A stretch of DNA of 64,000 nt from Sphingobium sp. EP60837 (lineage in GTDB: Bacteria > Pseudomonadota > Alphaproteobacteria > Sphingomonadales > Sphingomonadaceae). The notes below the pieces were generated by a model. It saw only the letters and a program-made list of their open reading frames with translations, had not been told where the DNA came from and did no database searches. The stretch lies in contig NZ_CP015986.1 of assembly GCF_001658005.1 (NCBI RefSeq), positions 1,116,001-1,180,000 on the forward strand, read 5' to 3'. Of this stretch, positions 51,849 to 63,942 are shown one piece after another; position 1 is the first letter of the stretch; the number at the start of each line of letters is the position of its first letter. Both the position numbers and the translations under genes were made by a program.

Positions 51849-53069
51849 ATGGGGCTCATCATCGGGAAAATCGTGCGCGGAGCCGGGGTTGCGCTGCTGT
51901 TTCTCGTCATTGCGCTCTGCCTGGCGATCACGATTGTCCCGCCTTTTCTCGACCGCATCTATTATAAAGGACCGGTCAGCCGCCATTATGATGGCGAGCG
52001 CTTCTTCAATCCTGATGGCGAAATCCGCTTTTCCGCGCCGCCCGGGAGCAACAGGCGCGGCTTCATCGCCCGCTGGCTGATGGGGCGGGACGACCGGCCC
52101 GAATGGCCCGATGCGGTAGCGGTAAAGCCCTCGCGTCCGCCTGCCTTCGCAGCGCCGCGCGGCATGGTGGCCACCTGGGTCGGCCATGCGACGGTGCTGG
52201 TGCAGGCCGCTGGGATCAACATTCTGACCGATCCGATCTGGTCGGACTATGCCAGCCCTTTCCCGCCGCTGGGACCCAAGCGCGTGGCGCAGCCGGGCAT
52301 CCGGTTCGAGGACCTGCCCAAGATCGACCTGATCATCATCAGTCACAATCATTATGATCATATGGACATCCCCACGCTGAAAAGACTCTGGGAGCGGGAC
52401 CGGCCCCAGATCATCACCAGCCTTGGCAATGACAAAATCCTCAAGGACAATGGCATCCCATCGACGGCGATCGATTGGGGGCAATCGGTCAGCGGCGCGG
52501 CGCTTAACGGCCTGGGCACGGATACGGTCATCCAGTGCGAAAATTACGAACATTGCCCGGACTATCGCGTCCATGTGCTGCGTAACCATCATTGGAGCAG
52601 CCGTTGGGGCACCGACCGCAGCCGGGCCTTGTGGTCGAGCTTCTTCATCGAAACGCGGGCCGGCAACATCTTCTTCGCAGGCGATACGGGCGCAGGGGAT
52701 ATGGCTTGGCCGGAGGAAGCGGCGCGATTGGGACCGATCCGGCTGGCGATGATCCCCATCGGCGCCTTCCGTTTCTGGCCGGGGCAGATGGAGTCGGATT
52801 CGCATATCGGACCAAGACAGGCGGTCGGCGTCTTTGAAAAACTCAACGCCTCAACGGCGATTCCCATTCATTGGGGCACGTTCCGCCTGTCCTACGAACA
52901 ATGGAGCACGCCGCCGCGCATGCTGGAACTATATCTGCGCTGCGAAGGGATCGCACGCAAGCGGTTCGCGCCGCTGCGGATCGGGCAGGCGATACATGTG
53001 CCGGTTTATTCGGCGGTAACGCGGGGTTCCAAACGGTGCGATGAGCGGGCGATCAGGGCGTTGGAATGA
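51849..53069 (+). CDS. Membrane-anchored MBL-fold hydrolase (NAPE-PLD/UlaG-like)
   Basis: The 406-residue protein has an N-terminal helix (GVALLFLVIALCLAITIV). A metallo-beta-lactamase domain with TWVGHATVLVQAAG, metal motif SHNHYDHMD, RNHHWSSRW, FAGDTGAGDM and terminal PIHWGTFRLS follows. The pattern places it in the lactonase/phospholipase D-like branch (NAPE-PLD, UlaG, RomA relatives). Activity could be on phospholipid or lactone; unknown. ATG 51849 is preceded by CAGGAGAC, better than GTG 51825. It is convergent with the next gene, only three bases apart. Confidence 0.87.
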   Translation: MGLIIGKIVRGAGVALLFLVIALCLAITIVPPFLDRIYYKGPVSRHYDGERFFNPDGEIRFSAPPGSNRRGFIARWLMGRDDRPEWPDAVAVKPSRPPAFAAPRGMVATWVGHATVLVQAAGINILTDPIWSDYASPFPPLGPKRVAQPGIRFEDLPKIDLIIISHNHYDHMDIPTLKRLWERDRPQIITSLGNDKILKDNGIPSTAIDWGQSVSGAALNGLGTDTVIQCENYEHCPDYRVHVLRNHHWSSRWGTDRSRALWSSFFIETRAGNIFFAGDTGAGDMAWPEEAARLGPIRLAMIPIGAFRFWPGQMESDSHIGPRQAVGVFEKLNASTAIPIHWGTFRLSYEQWSTPPRMLELYLRCEGIARKRFAPLRIGQAIHVPVYSAVTRGSKRCDERAIRALE

Positions 53070-53072
53070 AGA

Positions 53073-53591
53073 TCAGCAATCGCCCGTTCTAATGATTTCA
53101 CGCCGGCCCGACGCCACCAGCAGATAATTGCCGCCAGTCTCTTCGGTGACGCGAGCGATCGCATCGACATCGAAGGTGACATAGTTTGGACCGAGCGAGC
53201 CATTGCCGCGAGCGGTTACCAAAACATCGTCCTGCTCGCCACTTGGCCGACAACGTACCAGCACCTGCACATGGGCGCCTTCGGAAGTTAGCTGTTCAAG
53301 TTCACAACGAGCAAATTTTTCATTGAGCAGCGCCTGCATCTCCCCACGGTCTCGCGGGTGCGGTTCGCCGCAATAGCGATCATCCTTGTTAAATTTGTCA
53401 AAAATCTTCCGCAGTTGGGGCGGAACTTCCTCTTCCTTCAACGCTCTGTCGTTCAACCTTATACTGGTCAGCATCATACGGTCATGCCACTGACCTAGGC
53501 GCGGAGGGTTGGCCGGATCGTCCTGAGGCTGAACGCAGCTTACAAGAGCCAAAGTTCCGATGACGAAAAGCCCAATCTGAGTGAGTTGCAT
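53073..53591 (-). CDS. Secreted lipoprotein-like protein, DUF3617-like
   Basis: A 172-residue protein with a signal ending in TLALVSC (possible lipobox). RLGQWHDRMML then resembles the P-G-x-W opening of DUF3617 proteins. Spaced cysteines (YCGEP, CELEQL, VRCRPS, terminal TGDC) and strands GNGSLGPNYVTFDVDA follow the family's layout. It is one of three such proteins within 2.7 kb. Function unknown; a periplasmic or outer-membrane-associated role is likely. ATG 53591 is chosen at the signal peptide; the frame extends to 53624. Confidence 0.65.
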   Translation of the reverse strand: MQLTQIGLFVIGTLALVSCVQPQDDPANPPRLGQWHDRMMLTSIRLNDRALKEEEVPPQLRKIFDKFNKDDRYCGEPHPRDRGEMQALLNEKFARCELEQLTSEGAHVQVLVRCRPSGEQDDVLVTARGNGSLGPNYVTFDVDAIARVTEETGGNYLLVASGRREIIRTGDC

Positions 53592-53650
53592 GCCTGTCCT
53601 TCCCGCAGAGAAGGCTAGAGGCACATATTTGCAAATAGCTTAAGAGCGCA

Positions 53651-54124
53651 TCATGCCGACGGGGGCGGCGAGAACATGGTGCGGTAATTGGCGCCCGCCA
53701 TCGCGGCGAGATATTCGGCCTGCATTGCCGGGGTCAGCAATTCCATCATCTGCCGCCCTTCGATCCACAGTTCGACCACGCCAAAGGCTCCGCCGCGCTT
53801 GCGAAATTTGGCGGGCCAGCCTTCCCGCGCGGCAATTGCCATTATCTCGTCCTGGGTCAGCGGCGTGGCCAGGGCGGCGTGGGTGGCGGTGAAGCGGGTT
53901 TCGCCCGTGCGGTCGCCGAAGGAGTCGGCGTCGCCTTCCTCCTCGCGCAGGACGGTGTCGATCGGATAGACCTCCACAGCGGTGCCGCGATCGTCGCCCG
54001 CCATTGCGATCCAACTGCCGGGCGTCACCGGCGGGAAATAATGAGCTTCGCCGCGCCACATTTCCGCGATGACCTCTGCGACATGCCTGGGATCATGGGC
54101 CGCAATCGAAAGATGAAACAGCAT
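53651..54124 (-). CDS. Hypothetical VOC-like small protein
   Basis: A 157-residue soluble protein starting MLFHLSIAAHDPRHVAEVIAE, like the first strand-helix of a vicinal-oxygen-chelate (glyoxalase) fold. The rest (GSWIAMAGDDRGTAVEVYP; VVELWIEGRQMMELLTP) is compatible with it. A clear metal-ligand set is not present, so activity is uncertain. GGAGAC lies upstream of ATG 54124. It is transcribed on the minus strand between two DUF3617-like genes but separated by gaps of 60 and 200 bases. Confidence 0.6.
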   Translation of the reverse strand: MLFHLSIAAHDPRHVAEVIAEMWRGEAHYFPPVTPGSWIAMAGDDRGTAVEVYPIDTVLREEEGDADSFGDRTGETRFTATHAALATPLTQDEIMAIAAREGWPAKFRKRGGAFGVVELWIEGRQMMELLTPAMQAEYLAAMAGANYRTMFSPPPSA

Positions 54125-54284
54125 GGGACGAGTCTCCGCCGCTAAGATGCCGGGCGGCAGGATGCCACAGAATGGGCGCGGCTGCATTGGCGATTTCAGG
54201 CAGGCGCGCTGCTGAAACCCCCTTGGTCCATTCGCTAAAGGCCGTTCGATCGAGGGAAGTCGGGAGCACAGCGCTTCCTGCGTC

Positions 54285-54308
54285 TCGACTTCGCTCGACA
54301 CGAACGGG
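54285..54308. repeat. REP-like fragment
   Basis: TCGACTTCGCTCGACACGAA followed by CGGG shares the TCGA...CGAACGGG core with the elements at 2465-2549 and 40941-40974. It lies in the 202-base space between 54125 and 54326, which has no other visible feature. Confidence 0.4.
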
Positions 54309-54326
54309 CAAATGACTGCCGGGACG

Positions 54327-54827
54327 TTAGGTCTTACTACATTCGCCTGCGCGCTTGCCGCTGAGATCGTGGGTCGTGCGCAGTACCGGGCTACCGCCGA
54401 CGGTCTTGGTCATGGTGCTGCCGAGCGTCAGCGTATCAGCGGTATAATTGCCCTCCAGCACGATTTCCGACGTGCCCGCGCCAGACTTGCAGGACAGGGT
54501 GGCGATCAGCCGGCCCTTGCGCAGCAGCTTATCCTTGTAAGCGCAATTCTTCCCTTCATCGCCGGCCAATGCGTTGGCGTCCGGCACACCCGCGGCATCG
54601 ACGGCGATGCAGAGCTTGTCCTCCTCCGTCTGCTTGAGCGCGGCCTGATATTCGGCCGGGGTGACGGTGGGGGTGTTGTAACCAGTGGTCTTGCGGGTGA
54701 TCGTCCATTCCCCCGCCTTCATCAGGATCGGCGCTTCCACGGCTTCAGGCTCAGGCGCCTCATTGCCGCATCCTGTCAGGCCAAGCGTCATCGCCAGCGG
54801 CAGCGCCGCCAGAATCGTCTTTCGCAT
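54327..54827 (-). CDS. DUF3617 family lipoprotein
   Basis: A 166-residue lipoprotein with signal AALPLAMTLGLTGCG. DUF3617 features: ILMKAGEWTITRKTTG, CIAVDAAG, NCAYKDKLLRKGRLIATLSC, EIVLEGNYTADTLTL and the C-terminal GECSKT. GGGGAGAGG lies before ATG 54827; the frame could extend to 54845. It is a paralogue of the gene at 55184-55723. Members of this family are common in sphingomonads and have no known biochemical role. Confidence 0.82.
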   Translation of the reverse strand: MRKTILAALPLAMTLGLTGCGNEAPEPEAVEAPILMKAGEWTITRKTTGYNTPTVTPAEYQAALKQTEEDKLCIAVDAAGVPDANALAGDEGKNCAYKDKLLRKGRLIATLSCKSGAGTSEIVLEGNYTADTLTLGSTMTKTVGGSPVLRTTHDLSGKRAGECSKT

Positions 54828-54911
54828 ATCCTCTCCCCTGTTCACTTACGGAACGGCGGGAGGCTCGCTCCACGGACGGGAAAGCGCAAGAGAAATATGC
54901 GGGTTAGGGGA

Positions 54912-55187
54912 TCAACGCCTCCTATGTGTGGGCGCGTGGAAATCCGGAGGCTTGCTCGCGACCCAATTCAGGAAATGAGCGATGCCGGGATGCGCGCGCA
55001 GTTGAGCGGGATCGCCCCGGATCCGCGCTAGTTCGGCATTGCTGAGTTGCGCATGGATGGCGCGATGACAAATGGGGTGAACGGGCGCGGTTTCGCGCCC
55101 GCCTCGGCTTTTCGGGATGGGATGGTGCCATTCTATACGTTTGCCCAGCGGGCGGGCGCAGAGCCAGCACGCTGAGCTATCGTTCAT
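54912..55187 (-). CDS. HNH endonuclease-domain protein
   Basis: The 91-residue protein has an HNH/ββα-metal core: paired cysteines in CWLCARPLG, the central WHHPIPKSRGG and VHPICHRAIHAQLS with the third Cys and last His. It is small and otherwise without domains, like the free-standing HNH proteins of many genomes. Its ATG (55187) overlaps the stop of the upstream DUF3617 gene (ATGA), so translation is coupled, an odd partnership of a secreted protein with a nuclease. No mobile element signs surround it. Confidence 0.8.
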   Translation of the reverse strand: MNDSSACWLCARPLGKRIEWHHPIPKSRGGRETAPVHPICHRAIHAQLSNAELARIRGDPAQLRAHPGIAHFLNWVASKPPDFHAPTHRRR

Positions 55188-55723
55188 TTTTCGGTGCAGT
55201 TGGCGGCAACCCATTTGCCGCTGGTCTTCGCCTTCATGCTCATGTCCATACCGCCCGGTGCGCCGGTCATCTTCATGTCCATGTGCATTTCATAGCTTTC
55301 AGGCGCGTAGCTGCCGGACATGACCGCGTTCATCGCGCCATGTTCGGACTTGCAGGCGATCTCGCCCTTCACCGATCCGCCCGTGGCGTCGAAGCCCTTA
55401 TAGGTGCAGTCCTTATTCTCCTGGCCGGAGAACATCTTGCCGCTGGGGTTGGCCGCTTCTTCGGGTGAAACGCAGTATTTGATAGAGGTGCGGTTCATCA
55501 CCTTCTTCATCTGCTCTTCCATCTCATCGCCGCTGCCGCCGGGCATGTTCGGCATGTCGATGTCTTCGAGCGTGTAGGCGCCTTCCCACTGGCCCGGCTT
55601 CAGCTGGACCTTCTGGACCTCCTTGGCGACCTGCTCCTTCGTCTGCGGGTCGCCGGACGGCTTTTCGCCGCAAGCGGCCAGCATCGCAGTCATTCCGGCC
55701 AGCGCCAATAGCGGTTTGCGCAT
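55184..55723 (-). CDS. DUF3617 family lipoprotein
   Basis: A 179-residue lipoprotein: signal [15 protein letters not shown], then [54 protein letters not shown] and a Met-rich section ([19 protein letters not shown]), ending AANCTEK. The Met-rich run could bind copper, but that is speculation. GGGAGG precedes ATG 55723. The frame is open for another 2 kb upstream only because the antisense of uvrB lacks stops. It is divergent from uvrB with 51 bases between them. Confidence 0.85.
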   Translation of the reverse strand: MRKPLLALAGMTAMLAACGEKPSGDPQTKEQVAKEVQKVQLKPGQWEGAYTLEDIDMPNMPGGSGDEMEEQMKKVMNRTSIKYCVSPEEAANPSGKMFSGQENKDCTYKGFDATGGSVKGEIACKSEHGAMNAVMSGSYAPESYEMHMDMKMTGAPGGMDMSMKAKTSGKWVAANCTEK

Positions 55724-55774
55724 CGATATCCTCCCTGTTGCACCCCCGGTGGTGCGAGACCATATCAAGCGGCG

Positions 55775-57958
<2,184 letters not shown>

Positions 57959-58002
57959 CGCAAGTTCAGCATGACGAAAGGTGCCAGGCGGTTTAAGCGG
58001 GC

Positions 58003-58491
58003 ATGATGAAGAGCTTACCCCTTGCTCGCCCCCTCGCCTTGGCCGTGCCGCTGCTGTTGCTGGGGGGTGCCTATGCGTCGCAATATATTGGCGGCCTGCA
58101 TCCCTGCCAGATGTGCTGGTGGCAGCGTTACCCGCATTTCGCCGCGATCCCGCTGGCGCTGATCGCCTATGGTGCGACGGGGCGGCCCTGCGTCAGCGCG
58201 CTTTTCGCGGGGCTTGCGGGGCTGGCGATCGGGATCAGCGGCGGCATCGGGCTGTTCCACGCGGGCGTCGAATATGGCTGGTGGCAAGGGCTGACCGCCT
58301 GCTCCACCAGTCCGGCGGGAGGCAATCCTGCCGACATATTGAACCAGATCATGGCGACACCGATCACGCGGTGCGACGTCGCGCCCTGGACGCTGATGGG
58401 CATTTCGCTGGCGGGTTTCAACGGGCTCTTGTCGGGCGCCAGCGCCCTCGCCATCTTGGTGCTGCTGATCAAGGCAAGGAAAGAGGCATGA
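58003..58491 (+). CDS. DsbB-family disulfide bond formation protein
   Basis: The 162-residue inner-membrane protein has four helices. It has the first redox pair in HPCQMCWWQR (Cys35, Cys38) and a second pair Cys100...Cys124 in the second periplasmic loop. The Q-R after the first pair is the quinone-linked motif of DsbB. It would reoxidise a periplasmic DsbA using ubiquinone. Its stop overlaps the coq7 start (ATGA), which places a quinone-consuming protein next to a quinone-synthesis enzyme. Confidence 0.9.
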   Translation: MMKSLPLARPLALAVPLLLLGGAYASQYIGGLHPCQMCWWQRYPHFAAIPLALIAYGATGRPCVSALFAGLAGLAIGISGGIGLFHAGVEYGWWQGLTACSTSPAGGNPADILNQIMATPITRCDVAPWTLMGISLAGFNGLLSGASALAILVLLIKARKEA

Positions 58492-59042
58492 GCGCGCCGA
58501 AGAATTTCCCCCGTCCCGGCCGGAAAGTGACGGACGCCGAACGCGCCGCCATGCTGCGCGTCGATCAGGCGGGCGAGTTTGGCGCGACGCGCATCTATGC
58601 GGGGCAGCTCGCCGTGCTGGGCGATCGCCATCCCCATGCGCGCGTAATCGCGGGCATGGCGGCACAGGAGGAACGGCACCGCAAGATTTTCGATGCGATG
58701 ATCACGCGGCGAGGCGTACGGCCAACGGCGCTGCAGCCGGTCTGGGATATGGCGGGCTTTGCCCTGGGCGCGGTAACGGCCGCGATTGGCCCCAACGCCG
58801 CCATGGCCTGCACCGCCGCGATCGAGACCGAGATTGATCGCCACTATGCAGAACAGTTGGACGCATTGGCCGGGGACGATCCGGAACTTGCCGCCACCAT
58901 TAAGGATTTTCAGGCGGAAGAGGTGGAGCATCGCGACACCGCCATAGCTCATGGCGCGGAGCAAGCGCCCGCCTATCCATTGCTGTCGGGCGTCATTCGC
59001 CTGGGATGCCGCGCCGCGATCGCGCTGTCGAAGCGGATCTGA
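58488..59042 (+). CDS. coq7: Demethoxyubiquinone hydroxylase (COQ7-type)
   Basis: A 184-residue diiron hydroxylase of ubiquinone synthesis that adds the C6 hydroxyl. The carboxylate/His ligands are in VDQAGEFGATRIY, AAQEERHRKIFD, AAIETEIDRHYAEQ and EEVEHRDTAIAHG, each in the expected helix. Length fits the short alphaproteobacterial form. Start ATG 58488 overlaps dsbB; earlier in-frame codons lie inside dsbB and are shadow sequence. Confidence 0.93.
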   Translation: MSAPKNFPRPGRKVTDAERAAMLRVDQAGEFGATRIYAGQLAVLGDRHPHARVIAGMAAQEERHRKIFDAMITRRGVRPTALQPVWDMAGFALGAVTAAIGPNAAMACTAAIETEIDRHYAEQLDALAGDDPELAATIKDFQAEEVEHRDTAIAHGAEQAPAYPLLSGVIRLGCRAAIALSKRI

Positions 59043-59055
59043 GGAGACGAAGTCA

Positions 59056-59643
59056 ATGTTGAAGACCGCGATGACCGCCATGCTGCTGATGGCTGCGAGC
59101 GCCCTCCCCGCCTTGGCGCAACAGCAGGCCGGGCCGGCGCCGGAACAGGCGCCTACTGCGGCGGCCGGGACGACAGGATCGGAACGCGTCAACCTGGTCA
59201 TCGTCTATGGCGAAGACCCCTGCCCGCAGAGCGCAGGCAGCGACATCGTCGTGTGCGCCCGCAAGGGTGAAGAGGAGCGCTACCGCATCCCCGAGCCCCT
59301 GCGCGGCGATCCGAACAAGCCGAGCAACCAGGCCTGGGCCGAGCGGGTGAAGGCGATGGAATATGTCGGCCGCACCGGCACAGAGAGCTGTTCAGCTACC
59401 GGCCCCGGCGGTTTCACCGGCTGCTTCAACCAGCTTGCAAGGCTTGCCAAGGCGGAGCGGCAAGCAGCGGATAATGCCAGCTGGAAGGATCTGGTCGAGG
59501 CGGAGCGCGGACGGCGGCTTTCCAACATCGACGAGGAAAGCAAGCAGATCGAGGCGCGCGCCGTTGCGGAGGAGAAGGCGAAAGCTGGGCAACAACAGCC
59601 GCAGCAGGCCACAACCCGGCCGGGAACTGCGACACAGCCGTGA
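59056..59643 (+). CDS. Secreted protein of unknown function, paralogue of 59734-60129
   Basis: A 195-residue protein with a signal peptide (AMLLMAASALPALAQ). Its core carries VYGEDPCPQSAGSDIVVCARKGEEERYRIP and a second Cys-containing segment SCSATGPGGFTGCFNQL. A long charged helical tail (AERGRRLSNIDEESKQIEARA) ends in a Gln-rich segment. The core recurs in the next gene. I know this type as a common hypothetical of sphingomonads. GAGGAG before ATG 59056. It lies 13 bases after coq7 and may be in the same transcript. Confidence 0.75.
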   Translation: MLKTAMTAMLLMAASALPALAQQQAGPAPEQAPTAAAGTTGSERVNLVIVYGEDPCPQSAGSDIVVCARKGEEERYRIPEPLRGDPNKPSNQAWAERVKAMEYVGRTGTESCSATGPGGFTGCFNQLARLAKAERQAADNASWKDLVEAERGRRLSNIDEESKQIEARAVAEEKAKAGQQQPQQATTRPGTATQP

Positions 59644-59733
59644 CGGTTTTCCACATGGCGCGACGTTAGGGATGAAGACTTGCGGAGATTGGGCACTCCG
59701 CTGGGGAATAGGGGCGAGTAAGGATGATGACCG

Positions 59734-60129
59734 ATGCGTTTCCCTGTTCATTCCCGCCTTCTGGCGGCGACGCTTTTGCCATTTGCGCTGGGAGCGCCTG
59801 CGCAGGCTGAACCGCCGCAGCGCGTGTTCAACCTGATCGTCTATGGCGACGATCCCTGTCCCAAGGGGCAGGGTGACGAAATCATCGTTTGCGCGCGCAA
59901 GCCTGAATCCGAACGCTATCGAATCCCCAAGAAGCTGCGCGAAAAGCCCGCGCCTGCGGGTGGTCCGGGCTGGGGAAGCCAGGTCGCGACCATGGAGCAA
60001 GTCCAGCGGCAAAATTTGCCGGGGAGTTGTTCGGCAATCGGCAGCAACGGCTTCACCGGCTGCACCGCCAAGATGCTGGAGCAATGGTTCGCCGAGCGGA
60101 GGATGCAGGAGTCGAAGGGTGAACCTTGA
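59734..60129 (+). CDS. Secreted protein of unknown function, short paralogue
   Basis: A 131-residue protein with signal LLAATLLPFALGAPAQA. The same core as its neighbour follows: LIVYGDDPCPKGQGDEIIVCARK, ERYRIPKKLRE and SCSAIGSNGFTGCTAKML. It lacks the charged tail of the longer copy. Four conserved cysteines in both proteins suggest two disulfides in the periplasm, in keeping with dsbB nearby. Function unknown. Confidence 0.75.
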   Translation: MRFPVHSRLLAATLLPFALGAPAQAEPPQRVFNLIVYGDDPCPKGQGDEIIVCARKPESERYRIPKKLREKPAPAGGPGWGSQVATMEQVQRQNLPGSCSAIGSNGFTGCTAKMLEQWFAERRMQESKGEP

Positions 60130-60254
60130 TTAAATCCTCCCGATGCTTGCAGGAGGAAGGCACCAGCCGAACGCAAATTGCGGGAAATGGATAAGCTTGC
60201 GCTATTTCCGTCCGGCCCGTTTGGCGCCCCCTCCCCATCTACGATGAGGAGGAT

Positions 60255-61205
<951 letters not shown>

Positions 61206-61363
61206 TTAGAAAAGCTCCGGGCCAATGGAAACGCCGCCTGCCCTTGCGCATGATCTCCGCGATACATTTTGCGACAAAATGGCCTTGGCGCTGCCAATAT
61301 TTTGAGACAACTCGCCTCTAACGACAGACGGGTAAGGTTCTGCTTTTTCCAAAGGGGTATTTC

Positions 61364-63880
61364 GTGCGCCGATCGGCTTCGCTGATGCTATTTCTGACGA
61401 TGGGCGCTTCGCCCGCAGCGCTGATGGCGCAGACCGATGCGCCGCAGGAGGAAGGTGAGGAAATCATCGTCACCGGCCAGCCGCAGCGCGGCTCCGTGAT
61501 CGGCAACATCAAGCCCGAGCAGCAACTGTCCGCCGCCGATGTCCGTGCGCTTGGCGTCACATCCATATCGGAGATGATCAGCGAGCTTTCGGCGCAGACC
61601 AACGGCACGCCCGTCGTGTTGCTGAACGGAAAACGCATCTCCAGCTTTTCCGAGATTCAGGATATTCCGTCCGAAGCGGTGGCCCGCGTCGATATCCTGC
61701 CTGAACAGGTGGCGCTGTCCTATGGCTATGCGCCGACGCAGAAGGTCGCCAACATCGTGCTGCGCCAGCGTTTCCGTGCGGAATTGGCCGATCTGCGGGC
61801 GGGCACAACGACCGATGGCGGGCGGGAAAATGGCTCTGCCGAGGCGGGCCTGCTGCGTATCCGCGGCGACAATCGTTTCACGCTGAACCTCAAATATAGC
61901 AACGCCGCCGCGCTGTTGGAGAGCGAACGGAATATCGACCGGCCGATGAGCGGTCCTGCTTTTATCGACCTAACCCATTTCCGCACCCTGAGTCCCGCGA
62001 CGGAAAGCGTGTCCGCCAATGCGACCTATGCTCGTGCACTTGGCGGAGTGTCGATGACGGTCAATGGCCGCGTGGAATTGTCGGACAATGATACGCTGCA
62101 AGGGTTGTCGGCCGCCGCGTTGGCAGCGCCGCTTGGCGACGGACCGCTCTATCGCGATTTCCTGCGGGAGAACGCCCTGGATCAGCAGGTTCGTGGAACC
62201 ACGGGTCATGTGGGCCTGACCTTCAACGGCCTGCTGGGCAAGGGATGGCAATGGTCCTTCACCGGCAACGGCGATGTGTCGGACACACGCACCCGCACCG
62301 AAAGGTCGGCTTCGATCGACCGGGCAAGCGCGCGGTCGCAGGCCGTGACCGGGGACTTGCTGCTGTCCGGGCCGCTGTTTGACCTGCCCGCCGGCACGGT
62401 GACCAGTTCCGTCCGCGTAGGCGCCTCTGCCAATGGCTTTGAAGGCTGGTCGATCCGCAATGGAGTCGAGCGGAACAATGATTATGACCGGCAGATCGCC
62501 AGCGGTCAGGTCAGCCTGGACATGCCGATCACCAGCAAGGCGCGAGGCGTGCTGGGCGGGGTCGGCGACATCGGCATCACTCTCAACGCTGCGGCGCAGG
62601 AACTTTCCGATTTCGGCACGCTGTCCACGCTCGGCTACGGGATGCGCTGGCGGCCTATCCCGGCGGTTCAACTGCTTGTATCCGCGAACCAGGACCGCGC
62701 GGCGCCGACCGGCAACCAGCTTACCGATCCGGAGGTCAGGACCGACAATGTGCCGGTGTTCGACTACCGCACCGGAGAGACCGTGTTCGTAACCCGGGTT
62801 ACGGGTGGCAATGCGCTGCTGAAAGAAAGTGTGCGCGATCAGTTTCGCCTGAGCGCGACAGTGAAGCCGTTCGATAAGCCTAACCTGACGCTGACCGCGA
62901 CCTATCTCAACAGCCGGACGGCCAACCCGATTGCGGCTTTTCCCGAGCCCACTCCGGCGATCGAAGGGGCCTTCCCCGACCGTTTCCTGCGCGACACAGA
63001 CCAGCGGCTGACGGAAATCAGGGCTTCTCCCGTCAATTATCTCCGATCGCAGAGCGAACAATTGCGTTGGGGCTTTGACCTTTCATTCCCCTTGAAATCG
63101 CGCATCCAAAAGCTGGTTGAGGCGTGGCGGGCGGCAGGTGCGAAGCCGGAGGATCGGCCCAAGGAATTGCAGGACTTGCGCGGCCTGTTCGGCAATCGCG
63201 GGGGACGCCGCGACGGTCAGGGTCAAAGCCAGACACAGGGCCAGGGCGGTCAGGACGGCGCGCCCGCGCTAAGTCAGGACAGCGGCGATCGGGCGCATGG
63301 TGAAGGCGGCTTTGGCGGGCCGGGCGGCGGCGGTGGACGGCCGGGCGGTGGTTTCGGCGGACCAGGCGGCTTTGGCGGCGGACGCGGCGGTGGCGGCGGA
63401 CGGCTGAGCTTCAGCCTCTATCACACGTGGCATTTCACGGAGAGCATTCTGATCGCGCCCGGAGTGCCCGAACTCGACCTGCTGAATGGCGATGCGACCG
63501 GATCGTCGGGCGGCCAGCCGCGGCATGAGGTCGAAGCGCGCGTGGGCTACAGCAATAATGGCTTGGGCGCGCGGCTGAGCGTCGATTGGGAAAGCGGCAC
63601 GCATGTCGATGGCGCGCTGGGCGGCACATCACGGCTGAACTTCGGAAGCCTGGCGACGGCGAACCTGCGTCTCTTCGCCAATTTGGGGCAGATGCCTTCG
63701 CTGGTGAAGAACCATCCTTTCCTGCGCGGTGCGCGCGTGTCGATCGGCATCGACAATATCTTCAACACGCGCCGGGAGGTGACCGATGCCACTGGGGTGA
63801 CGCCGCTGCGCTATCAGCAGGGTTATCTCGATCCGTTGGGCCGGACGATCAGCATCTCCTTCCGCAAGCTGTTCTTCTGA
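61364..63880 (+). CDS. TonB-dependent receptor-like outer-membrane protein with Gly-rich insert
   Basis: The 838-residue protein has a signal (LMLFLTMGASPAALMAQ), then a TonB-box-like EEIIVTGQ and a plug domain (SISEMISELSAQTNG, VVLLNGKRISSFSEIQDIPSEAVARVDILPE). The long beta-barrel ends in RTISISFRKLFF with the terminal aromatic residue. Between about residues 608 and 682 a low-complexity stretch rich in Gln, then Gly (RRDGQGQSQTQGQGG; GGFGGPGGGGGRPGGGFGG), interrupts the barrel, probably as an exposed loop. The start is GTG 61364 behind AAAGGGG. Ligand unknown; it stands alone in its transcript. Confidence 0.85.
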   Translation: MRRSASLMLFLTMGASPAALMAQTDAPQEEGEEIIVTGQPQRGSVIGNIKPEQQLSAADVRALGVTSISEMISELSAQTNGTPVVLLNGKRISSFSEIQDIPSEAVARVDILPEQVALSYGYAPTQKVANIVLRQRFRAELADLRAGTTTDGGRENGSAEAGLLRIRGDNRFTLNLKYSNAAALLESERNIDRPMSGPAFIDLTHFRTLSPATESVSANATYARALGGVSMTVNGRVELSDNDTLQGLSAAALAAPLGDGPLYRDFLRENALDQQVRGTTGHVGLTFNGLLGKGWQWSFTGNGDVSDTRTRTERSASIDRASARSQAVTGDLLLSGPLFDLPAGTVTSSVRVGASANGFEGWSIRNGVERNNDYDRQIASGQVSLDMPITSKARGVLGGVGDIGITLNAAAQELSDFGTLSTLGYGMRWRPIPAVQLLVSANQDRAAPTGNQLTDPEVRTDNVPVFDYRTGETVFVTRVTGGNALLKESVRDQFRLSATVKPFDKPNLTLTATYLNSRTANPIAAFPEPTPAIEGAFPDRFLRDTDQRLTEIRASPVNYLRSQSEQLRWGFDLSFPLKSRIQKLVEAWRAAGAKPEDRPKELQDLRGLFGNRGGRRDGQGQSQTQGQGGQDGAPALSQDSGDRAHGEGGFGGPGGGGGRPGGGFGGPGGFGGGRGGGGGRLSFSLYHTWHFTESILIAPGVPELDLLNGDATGSSGGQPRHEVEARVGYSNNGLGARLSVDWESGTHVDGALGGTSRLNFGSLATANLRLFANLGQMPSLVKNHPFLRGARVSIGIDNIFNTRREVTDATGVTPLRYQQGYLDPLGRTISISFRKLFF

Positions 63881-63942
63881 ACCGGCTAAATGTCTCCATT
63901 TCCGATCCGTTATGAACATGAGAAAAAGGGTCGGAGGAATCT

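Noticed and set aside
55740..55756. GCACC-N6-GGTGC repeat between DUF3617 and uvrB as a LexA site
   Set aside because: It does not fit the alphaproteobacterial LexA pattern GTTC-N7-GTTC and is only five base pairs.
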